A DNA stretch of 64,000 bases from Bimastos eiseni (taxonomy: Eukaryota > Annelida > Clitellata > Crassiclitellata > Lumbricidae): positions 192,001-256,000 of the forward strand of contig OY365818.1 in the NCBI GenBank assembly GCA_959347315.1, in the 5' to 3' direction. The translations under genes were made by a program, and so were the position numbers. Each line of letters opens with the position of its first letter. Position 1 is the first letter of the stretch. The notes beneath the pieces are model-generated. The model was not told the DNA's origin, did not search any database, and worked only from the letters and a program-made list of their open reading frames with translations. This document shows positions 1 to 10,400 of this stretch, piece by piece.

Positions 1-82
1 GTTAGGGTTAGGGTTAGGGTTAGGGTTAGGGTTAGGGTTAGGGTTAGGGTTAGGGTTAGGGTTAGGGTTAGGGTTAGGGTTA
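1..82 (+). repeat. Telomeric repeat array (TTAGGG)n
   Basis: Perfect GTTAGG repeats fill the first 82 bases and stop at an N gap. TTAGGG is the usual animal telomere unit. The G-rich strand reads 5' to 3' rightwards, which is the orientation of a right-hand chromosome end, not of a left-hand end at which this scaffold would start. Confidence 0.95.
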
Positions 83-282
83 NNNNNNNNNNNNNNNNNN
101 NNNNNNNNNNNNNNNNNNNNNNNNNNNNNNNNNNNNNNNNNNNNNNNNNNNNNNNNNNNNNNNNNNNNNNNNNNNNNNNNNNNNNNNNNNNNNNNNNNNN
201 NNNNNNNNNNNNNNNNNNNNNNNNNNNNNNNNNNNNNNNNNNNNNNNNNNNNNNNNNNNNNNNNNNNNNNNNNNNNNNNNNN
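83..282. other. Assembly gap, 200 N
   Basis: Exactly 200 N, the same length as the other gap in the window, so this is a fixed-size scaffold join rather than a measured distance. It separates the telomere array from all other sequence. Confidence 0.98.
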
Positions 283-398
283 CAATTCAGATCCTTCGCT
301 CCTTCGTCTCTTTAAAGGTCACAGATGCAGTTCTAATTAGATGCGACGCATTCTGTGTATGTATAATATATTTCAATGTGAACTTACATAAATGCATG

Positions 399-430
<32 letters not shown>

Positions 431-500
431 CTTCGTCTCTACTTCCTCCGCCTACATGTACTCAATTTTTACTGGAACATTCTGCTCGTTATGTCCGCAG

Positions 501-574
501 ATGACCTTGTCTAAACTCAAAGGTCATATAGATCTTGATGACCTTGTCTAAACTCAAGGGTCATATAGATCTTG
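501..574. repeat. Tandem duplication of a 37-bp unit
   Basis: Two adjacent copies (501-537 and 538-574) differ at one base. Each carries TGACCTTG, an 8-base spacer, then CAAAGGTCA or CAAGGGTCA, so each unit is an imperfect inverted repeat. Confidence 0.85.
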
Positions 575-1465
575 CAATCGTTGACAACATCAATTAATTC
601 ATGACGTTGCATCCTCGGTGATTACAAATGTATATGACGTCATGCCGGTGTGCTGGCCTATAATAGGACGTAGCTGAAAGTCATCTTCTGGGGATCATTT
701 AGTATTGATGAGACGGTCAAGTGATGAAAAAGAATGATCCCTCTGCTGATAGACTGGTCCATGACTTCAGATCGATTCTAGCGACAGTCCTTATTGCATA
801 TTCAGCCAATCAAACCTTCTGAAACGAAGCCACAATCATTCGGTTTATGTTGCAGCAGTCGCTGCTGTTGCTGATGTTGCAGCTGTTGTTATTGTTGTTG
901 TTGATATGATGCAACCTCGCACCAAGTGACATCTCAGTGAGTATGTTCGACTGGCGCTTATTTTTCGCCAGTTTGAATTGCCAATTGTCATACATACGCT
1001 CATATATAAATGCATACATTCATGCATACAAATTACATACCTACATAAAATACAACAGATACAAGCAGGCATACATACCTACTTACATACATACTTACAT
1101 AAAAACATACATACATACATACCTACATACATACGCATATATGCCGACTACGACGTCGATGCCACTGACGTCGTAAATGATGATGACGCCGGCGACGACG
1201 ATGACGATGATTGTGACAAATAACAGATCGTCGCAGAACTTGTTTGCCTTCTTCGTTTGAGTCCCGTGATCATAGTGGCATTTCGTGTCTTCTTTCGTTT
1301 GAGACTTCTCTTACGGATCTTCTCGATTCTTTGCGTCTACTTTACAGAGATTTTTAGTATTATTTCTATGAGATAATTCTATAGATTAAAGATGCATTTA
1401 CAACATTTATGGGACTAAAATTCTCGTAGTTTATCAATTTTTCGACAACATACATTAAATTTGGT

Positions 1466-2459
1466 CTGTATTATATAGATTTGTATTATATAGATTTGTG
1501 TTATATAGATTTGTATTATATAGATTTGTGTTATATAGATTTGTATTATATAGATTTGTATTAAAAGAGATTTGTGTTATATAGATTTGTATTATATAGA
1601 TTTGTGTTATATAGATTTGTATTATATAGATTTGTATTATATAGATTTGTATTATATGGATTTTTATTATATAGATTTGTATTATATAGATTATTATTAT
1701 ATAGATTTGTATTATATAGGTTGTTATTATATAGATGTGTATTATATAGATTTGTGTTATATAGATTTGTATTATATAGATTTTTGTTATATAGATTTGT
1801 ATTATATAGATTGTTATTATATAGATTTGTGTTATATAGATTTGTGTTATATAGATTTGTATTATATAGGTTGTTATTATGCAGATTTGTGTTATATAGA
1901 TTTGTGTTATATAGATTGTTATTATATAGATTTGTGTTATATAGATTTGTGTTATATAGATTTGTATTATATAGATTTGTATTATATAGATTGTTATTAT
2001 ATAGATTTGTGTTATATAGATTTGTGTTATATAGATTTGTATTATATAGGTTGTTATTATATAGATTTGTGTTAAATAGATGTGTGTTATATAGATTTGT
2101 GTTATATAGATTTGTGTTATATAGATTTGTATTATATAGATTGTTATTATATAGATTTGTGTGATATAGATTTGTGTTATATAGATTGTTATTATATAGA
2201 TTTGTGTTATATAGATTTATGTTATATAGATTTGTATTATATAGATTGTTATTATATAGATTTGTGTTATATAGATTTGTATTATATAGATTGTTATTAT
2301 ATAGATTTGTGTTATATAGATTTGTATTATATAGATTGTTATGATATAGATTTGTATTATATTGATTGTTATTATATAGATTGGTATTATATAGATTATT
2401 ATATAGATTTGTGTTATATAGATTTGTATTATATAGATTGTTATTACATAGATTTGTGT
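1466..2459. repeat. 15-bp minisatellite (TTATATAGATTTGTR)
   Basis: About 65 copies of a 15-bp unit, with a recurring variant ending in GTTAT in place of TTGTR. Because 15 is a multiple of three, two forward frames stay open with a five-residue periodic peptide; this is not evidence of a gene. Confidence 0.95.
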
Positions 2460-2512
2460 ATGTGGGTATTTATTTATGTATTCATTTACGTATGTAATGC
2501 AGTGTAATCGAG

Positions 2513-2562
2513 CATTTATATAGCACCCCTTCAAGATATCTCTCAGAGGCGCTCTCGGTGCT
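2513..2562. repeat. Dispersed ~50-bp repeat, copy A
   Basis: The stretch around CCCCTTCAAGA and CTCAGAGG closely matches 55806-55855 in ERR intron 4. A weaker match to its first part lies near 18679. It looks like a dispersed repeat end, of unknown family. Confidence 0.55.
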
Positions 2563-3419
2563 GGCATAAAGGTTGCTCAATGTCACAGTGAACTATAAAA
2601 AGATACCTGTTAGCAAAACTATGCACAGTAAGCTCAAAAAGAGTCATCAGTGGTGGGCCCACGCACAAACGCGGAACCAACCAGCGGATTCCCGACGACA
2701 GTTGACAGATGGTATGGATGTTCAGAGTCTCTGGGCCAAGTTGCGTGGATGAGGGGAGTAACAACAACTGTCAGCGCCGCCGATTGCAGACACGGTACGA
2801 TGTCGACGAGTAATCCCTCAATGGTAACGCACGTCCGAATATTCGTCGAGGTACAAGGACACAGAAAAGACATTCGTCGTGTGTTGGTCGGTAGAGTGAA
2901 TAGTCACCCGTGACTATCGGTCGAGGTCACTCCAATCACCGAGACGAGACCTCTCGGCCTGCACGGCTCAGCCTCGACCGCGTTCATCAGAAGAGAAGGT
3001 CCGATGCAGTCACGTGGCCTTGACAACTTGCGAACCAAAGTACTTCTTATACGTACAAAATTCTTTGCAAAGCTGACGAATAAAGTTTGTAGGCAAAGCT
3101 AGCATTAGAAAACTCTCAGATGTTCGAAGATATTGAGTAAATTCTGCATTTACATATAGATGTGAATAATTATTAAAATGACGCAGCAGATGATCCATCT
3201 ACCAACATGGACTGATGACATGTGCAGAAGTATGCATGTATGCGTGTGTATATGCGTCCATGTCTTTATGTTTTTGTGAATGGATCTATGGATTCGTGGC
3301 TGCGAGTCGTTGAGTGTCAATTTCCGCATCTTCTCTACACGGTCTTAGCTTCCTTCATCGAATTAAAAAAAGATTCAGATCACGACCAACGTTTCTGCTA
3401 CGTCTCTCTTCCTCAGTAT

Positions 3420-3428
3420 ATTCATACC

Positions 3429-3460
<32 letters not shown>

Positions 3461-3850
3461 TTCCTCTTCCTCCTCTTCTTCATCCTACTCTTCATCCTTT
3501 TAATTCATTCACCTCTTCCAAATCAATCTCCCTCACGTCTTCCTATTTTCCTCACATCCTCTCATTCTTCCACGTAATCCTTCTCCTTTAAATTCTTTTT
3601 CTAATTCTCCTTCTCCCTCTAATTCACCTTCTAATTCTAGTTCCTCTTCTAAGTCTCATTCTCCATCTAATTCTCCTTCTTTTACTAACTCTCCTTCTTC
3701 TAATTCTCTTTCTTCTCATTGTCTTCATGATCCTCCTTATTCCTCAGATTCTTCCAATACTTTCTTCTTCTCCTCATTCTCCTCCTTCACCTCCATCTCC
3801 ATCTCCATCTCCTCATTCTCCTCCTATTCCTTATCCTGTTTCTTTTCCTT
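3420..3850. repeat. CT-rich low-complexity tract
   Basis: TCC and TTC runs with degenerate (TCTAATTCTCCT)-like units. Long serine- or leucine-rich readings here are artefacts of composition. Confidence 0.85.
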
Positions 3851-4039
3851 CTCGTCTGGCTGAGCCTCTCTTCCACCATCCACTGATCACTTTGATTTAT
3901 ATGACGACTGGGATTTTATGTCAACAGCGGACCCAGAATTTCTCAACTAGTTCATCGGTTAAGACTCTAAACAATTCATAACTGCAGCCTTCCTCCTTCC
4001 TCTTCTGCTCCTCCTCCGCTTTCTCCTCCTCCTATTTCT

Positions 4040-4430
4040 GCTGTTACTCTTCCTCCTCCTCTTCTTGTTTCTGCTCTTACTCTTCCTCCTCTTCCTTGTC
4101 TTCCTATTTCTGCTGTTACTCTTCCTCCTCCTCTTCTTGTTTCTGCTCTTACTCTTCCTCCTCTTCCTTGTCTTCCTATTTCTGCTTTTACTCTTCCTCC
4201 TCCTCTTCCAGTTTCTGCTCTTACTCTTCCTCCTCTTCCTTGTCTTCCTATTTCTGCTTTTACTCTTCCTCCTTCTCTTCCTATTTCTGCTCTTAATCTT
4301 CCTCCTCCTCTTCTTCCTATTTCTGCTCTTAATCTTCCTCCTCCTCTTCTTCCTATTTCTGCTCTTACTCTTCCTGCTCCTTCTCTTCCTATTTCTGATC
4401 TTACTCTTCCTCCTCTCTACTGTTCATTTC
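4040..4430. repeat. 72-bp pyrimidine-rich tandem repeat
   Basis: A 72-bp unit beginning TCCTATTTCTGCTGTTACTC is repeated, then decays into shorter related units. One strand is almost all pyrimidine. Confidence 0.8.
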
Positions 4431-4499
4431 TTCCGCATCGCTTGTCTTTCTGCCACACTCATTTCTTTACATCGGAAATTGTAGCCTCCGACCTTCATC

Positions 4500-4645
4500 A
4501 CGATTTTCGTCGTCCGTGTCATCATCATCATCATCTTCATCATCATCATCTTCATCGTCCTCATCCTCATAAGTAGCAACTGCAACAATTAGGACAGTGT
4601 CATCATCATCATCGTCGTTGCCGTCTTGGACATCGTTATCCAGGC

Positions 4646-4677
<32 letters not shown>

Positions 4678-4720
4678 CGTGTCTCTAGCTCGCTCGCTCG
4701 CTCTCTTCTCTGTATTATTG
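4500..4720. repeat. (TCA)n and (CT)n microsatellites
   Basis: TCA/TCG trinucleotide runs to about 4620, then CTCGCTCG and CT dinucleotide runs to about 4705. Confidence 0.85.
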
Positions 4721-6252
4721 ACATAAATTTTTTAAATATTCAGAGATTTTATTAATATTATCATCATTATTATTATTAATTTTTATTAATTTTATTATTT
4801 TTATTACTATTTTTAATTTTTATTGCTATTTTTAATTTTATTATTATTATTATTTTAAAAAATATTTTTATTATTTTTATTATCATTCTTGTTATTATTT
4901 TTAATTATTTTTAATTTTTATTATTATTATTTTTAATATTTATATTTATTTTTATTATTTTTAATGATTTTTATTATTTTTATTCATTTTTATTGCTCTA
5001 ATTATTTTTATTATTAAATTTTAACATTTTTATTCATTATAATTATTATTTTTATAATTATTAATCATAAGTTCAAAAGAATGGAAATTTAGTGTTGGCA
5101 CAGCTCCCCTGCCTAATGGTGTGGTCGCCGCCGCCATTCTAGGGTTAGACCATGTGCATTCGGGGATAAAAATAGCGCCAAAGAATTCAGGTGTCGTTTC
5201 TGGTTCAAAGGTCGAATCAGAACACTCACTAACCCCGCTAATATACGATGGCCTAAGGTCATTGAGGTAAGCACAGTACAAAGATTGCCTGCGCTGGAAG
5301 AACAATGGCTGATTGGCAGGCGGTTGACAGGTGATGCATACTGATAAGGCGCCAGATGCTCAGTGCAAAGTGCAGCCTCGTGCACGATAACAAGGGTTGA
5401 TTGACAGGATGTGTACAGTACAAAGGTCAAGTGTGCACTCACAACAATGGATGATTGACAGGTTGGCGGGGCTAGAGTTCCGCATAGACAATGAATGACG
5501 TCATAGGCAGTCACGTGACAGGCCAAAGTACCAATATCCATGAACGAGTACTATCACCACTACTATGACGGTCGTCGTCCTATACACTGACAACGAACGA
5601 CGATCCCGAATGCTAACAGCTCCCTTCCTCTCCATCCTCCTCCTCCTACTACTCCTCTTGCTACTCCTTCTATTCCTACTTCTTCTTCTCTTCTTCTTCT
5701 CTTCCCCTCCTTCTTCTTCTCTTCATCTTCTTCTCCTCTTCCTCTGTCTGCCTGCCTGCCTGTCTGTCTGTCTATCGCACTCTATCCAACCATCGAATAT
5801 TCGATCCATCTTCATCTGATACCGTTTACAGATCTGTTAGTATTGATGAGATCATTTCGTCCCAGCCATTCATCCTTCGTGAATTGATTTCTTCAAAATA
5901 TCTCTATAATTATTGTCCTTAATTTCTTCGTTTCTTCGTTTCCAAATCTCTTTTCATCGTTTTCTTTGTTAATCCATCTCGCATCTAAGTCGTATTGGAG
6001 CAGCCTTTTCAAATGATCGCTTGTTATTAATTGGGTTTCTACAAGATTCTAGTTTCTAACCATCGTATTGGGATTCTTGTATGTGAAGCTTTTGTTAATT
6101 TAACACGTAAGTAAGTGAGTCGGTTTTGAGATGACATTTTTTTATGTACATGACGCTATCGTCTGTTTAAGACAATGAAATTGCAGCAGACAGGTGGCAT
6201 TGAGCATAAAATATGTGGCCTTGGGCATGAGACAGGTGGCATTGGGCATCTA

Positions 6253-6282
6253 ACAGGTGGCATTGGCTGAGATGCCACCTGT
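6253..6282. repeat. Perfect 11-bp inverted repeat, 8-base loop
   Basis: ACAGGTGGCAT at 6253-6263 is followed after eight bases by its reverse complement at 6272-6282. It ends a short run of ACAGGTGGCATTG-like copies beginning near 6188. Confidence 0.7.
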
Positions 6283-6878
6283 CGATGCAAACACGCTTCT
6301 GCATATTTAATCGCAACTACCGTTCCTCTTTCTCCATCGCATAATTGCGTCGAGCCCTTTTGCTGGTCGCAGCAGCAGCAGCGTAGTCGTAGTTGCATCC
6401 TTCAGAAGCCAAATGGGAGGAGGACGAGGAAGAAGAGAATAAGGAAGAGGAGATAGAGGAGAAAGAAAAGGAGCCGCAGCAACAGTAGCGTCAGACTCGT
6501 TTTGTAATCCGACTGCCGCCGCCTTAGTATCTTCTGTCGTCTGCCATGACACACACTTGTCATAGTGGGCATTGGAAGACACGTCAGCGTCGAAATAAAT
6601 TATGGTCACCACATCCTGGACCCCAACCTCATTCCATCCCACTTCCCCCAAGCTCCAACCTCACCCCACCCGATTCCATCTCATGCCCCAACCGCGTCCC
6701 ACCTCACCAAAGATCCAATCTCACTCCACCCCAGCCCTCACCCAAGTTCCACGCTCACCCCACAACATCTTCAGCCCTAACTGCGCCTCCGATGCCCTCG
6801 GTAGCTCACCATCGCCTAGCCATTTTCAACATTTGTTCATCCTGTAAGTGATCTCGAAGCCTTTTAATCGCAGAAAGT

Positions 6879-6993
6879 GGTCAGCCAGAGAGTGATCAGC
6901 CAGAGAGTGCTCAGCCAGAGAGTGATCAGCCAGAGAGTGATCAGCCAGAGAGTGATCAGCCAGAGAGTGGTCAGCCAGAGAGTGGTCAGCCAA
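6879..6993. repeat. 15-bp tandem repeat (CAGCCAGAGAGTGAT)
   Basis: About eight near-identical 15-bp copies. One frame reads as a repeating SQRVI peptide, but nothing around it looks coding. Confidence 0.9.
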
Positions 6994-7206
6994 TGTGGTT
7001 ATTGTACTTGGTCGATCAGTAAAAAAAATGCCTTATTGGACGAATTGCAATTTCTTCACAGCAAAGAAATGTCAGGCTTTACAGGAAGAATGTTCTTCAA
7101 TAATCATTTAAATATTTCACTGAAATATATTCATCATTTCAAAAATTACAGCCCTATAAAATAGTTAATATGCTCATAATAATGTGTAATTGTACATGGT
7201 GTGTGT

Positions 7207-7238
<32 letters not shown>

Positions 7239-7432
7239 TTTGTTTGTAAATATTTAACCGTTGACTGTTGGAACCCGTAAAGAAACAATTCTGTCACAAA
7301 TCAACATCATTCATTCAATGTCTTTGGAAGACGAATGGGTCTTCAGTGTTGCAGGTGCGTTTGACTGTCAGTGGTTTTCATCATTAATTACGCTGTCTGT
7401 AGTCTAATTGATCGTTTGGATGTTGTTGGCAG

Positions 7433-10400
7433 CTAAGCTGGACAGCGTCAAGACGTATATGATGTTACGTCGGGTTCCACTAAGGCTTCAGGATCGAGTC
7501 ATCAAATGGTTCGACTATCTATGGATGACAAAGAAATCTTCGGACGAGGAGAAGACTCTGAGTCTGCTGCCCAACAAACTCAAGGCTGAAATCGCTCTCC
7601 ATGTCCACCTAGACACACTCAAACGCGTCGAGATATTCCAGAACACGGAAGCTGGCTTCCTCTGCGAACTCGTTCTTCGCCTCCGACCAGTTCTCTTCTC
7701 ACCTGGTGATTACATTTGCCGCAAAGGTAAACGCCACACGCCACACATATGCACACACACACACACAGCAACACACACAGCCACACACACACACAGCCCC
7801 ACACACAGCAACACACATACACACACAGCAACACACACACACACAGCAACACACATACACACAGCCCCACACATACACACACAGCCCCACACATACACAC
7901 ACAGCAACACACACACACAGCAACACACACAGCAACACACACAGCAACACACACACACAGCCACACACACAGCAACACACACACAGCCACACACACACAG
8001 CCACACACATACACACACAGCAACACACACACAGCCACACACATACACACACAGCAACACACACACACACACACAGCCACACGCACACACACACACACAC
8101 AGCCACACGCACACACACACAGCAACACACGCAGCAACACACACACACAGCCACACACACACAGCAACACACACACACACAGCCACACACACACAGCCAC
8201 ACACATACACATACAGCAACACACACACACAGCAACACACACACAGCCACACACACACAGCAACACACACACACACAGCCACACACACAGCCACACACAT
8301 ACACACACAGCAACACACACACACACACAGCCACACACACAGCAACACACACACAGCCACACACATACACACACAGCAACACACACACACACAGCCACAC
8401 ACATACACACACAGCAACACACACACACACACACAGCCACACGCACACACACACACACACAGCCACACGCACACACACACAGCAACACACGCAGCAACAC
8501 ACACACACAGCCACACACACACAGCAACACACACACACACAGCCACACACACACAGCCACACACATACACATACAGCAACACACACACACAGCAACACAC
8601 ACACACAGCCACACACACACAGCAACACACACACACAGCCACACACATACACACACAGCCACACACATACACACACAGCAACACACACACAGCCACACAC
8701 ATACACACACAGCCACACACATACACACACAGCAACACACACACACAGCCACACACACAGCAACACACACACACAGCCACACACACACAGCCACACACAT
8801 ACACACACAGCAACACACACACACAGCCACACAACACACACACAGCAACACACACAGCCACACACATACACACACAACAACACACACAGCCACTCAACAC
8901 ACACACAGCCACACACACACAGAAACACACACACACAGCCACACACATACACACACAGCAACACACACAGCCACACAACACACACACAGCCACACACACA
9001 CACAGCCACACACACACAGCAACACACACACACGGCAACACACACACAGCAACACACACACACAGCCACACACACACAGCAACACACACACACGGCAACA
9101 CACACACAGCAACACACACACACAGCCACACACACACAGAAACACACACACAGAGCCACACACATACACACACAGCAACACACACACACACAGCCACACA
9201 CACACAGCAACACACACACACAGCAACACACACACACAGCAACACACACACACACAGCCACACACACACAGCAACACACACATACTTATTAACATAAATT
9301 GTTACATATTATGACAATCTGCGCTTGATGAACGGATGTTGTCAGGTGATCGAAGTCAGATCGTTTGGTGAATATTGCGTAGGTTGAACTTGAGCGATGA
9401 TGTGATCATCGCCGACGACGATGAAAAAGTCGGTCTTTTGTTGTTGTTCAGGATATCATTCACAGGAAGACGAAGAATATGAAGTCATTTTGAATGAAAT
9501 TCTGTTAACTTCTGAATCGCAAACATAAATAAGACGAATGAGTACAGTAGGACGGACGGCGTCTTTTTGCTGCATCCACTCTCTTGTATTTCCAGGTCCC
9601 GTATATATAGCAGCTGCTTCATCTGACACAACTGACCATCCTTTAGTCTATTAGCCATCCATTGGCCATTGCACATCTGTGTCTAATGAAAGAGAGGGAG
9701 GTGCTAACAATCTTAGAGCTGCTGTTAGTGATCTTGATCGCGGTGTTGGTGGTGGTGATGATGGTCGTGGATGTGGTGTGGCCAGGATCTAGAAATTGCG
9801 GTTTCTCTTTTAAATTTTCCAGGAACATTGAAACAAAAGTCTAATCTTATGACACGGAGCGCAAAACCTGTAAAATCTCCGTTTCTTTAACTTTTATTTA
9901 ATTGTATTCTGCAGCTTATCTGTTTCAAAATTTAAAATACATTTTCCAACTAAAGTCGAGGTATAAGCGCTTCAATGTAGAGAAAAGATGGGACATGGTA
10001 GCGCAGCGGTATGTTCTGTGCCTAGCAGCCAAAGGGTCGCAGGTTCGAACCCACCTCAAGTCACCTCGTATCGACCTTGGACAAGTGTCTCGCCCATAAT
10101 TAATTGTCTGCGAGGAAGGCAACGGGAAGCCGCCTCACTCACCTCATCCAATGGACATGCCTGCTTCTCAGAGAACTCGTCATCGCAGTAAAGACAGCGA
10201 GAGATTAAATATGATCTGACTGGTTTCTGAACGTTGATTTAGAATTGCATGGCTAGCAACACGTAACTTGTGATAGTAGTGGTTATAGCACGTAAATAAG
10301 GGTAGACGGATTCCGATCCTGATGTCTATGCTTCTGATTCGCCTGTCATGGTTTCTCTGTCGATCTTACTCGTGCTGGCCCTGATGTTTCTTGTGCTGGT

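Larger units (their letters stand above)
283..7432. other. Gene-poor, repeat-rich stretch
   Basis: No exon I can recognise on either strand. It holds an (AT)n run near 396-424, a duplicated 37-bp unit (501-574), ACAT repeats (about 1015-1140), a 15-bp minisatellite (1466-2459), CT-rich runs (3420-4430), TCA and CT runs (4500-4700), an AT-rich block (4740-5060), a 15-bp repeat (6879-6993) and a GT run (about 7196-7238). The transmembrane exons of the downstream channel gene would be expected here but were not found. Confidence 0.6.

Noticed and set aside
1572..2507. Long forward readings with YIDLYYIDLC- or LYRFV-type repeats
   Set aside because: They follow a 15-bp minisatellite whose length is a multiple of three; two frames are open at once and there is no non-repeat coding flank.
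4065..4484. Leucine-rich 139-codon reading
   Set aside because: Pyrimidine-rich 72-bp repeat; no gene structure around it.
5113..5541. 142-codon minus-strand reading considered as a gene
   Set aside because: No family resemblance, no splice context, and the stretch contains short repeats; kept as non-coding.
7706..9314. Five long readings ([12 protein letters not shown] on plus, [13 protein letters not shown] on minus)
   Set aside because: Pure products of the CA-rich minisatellite; open in nearly all frames. Only the first about 100 codons of the 7408-9297 reading belong to the channel exon.
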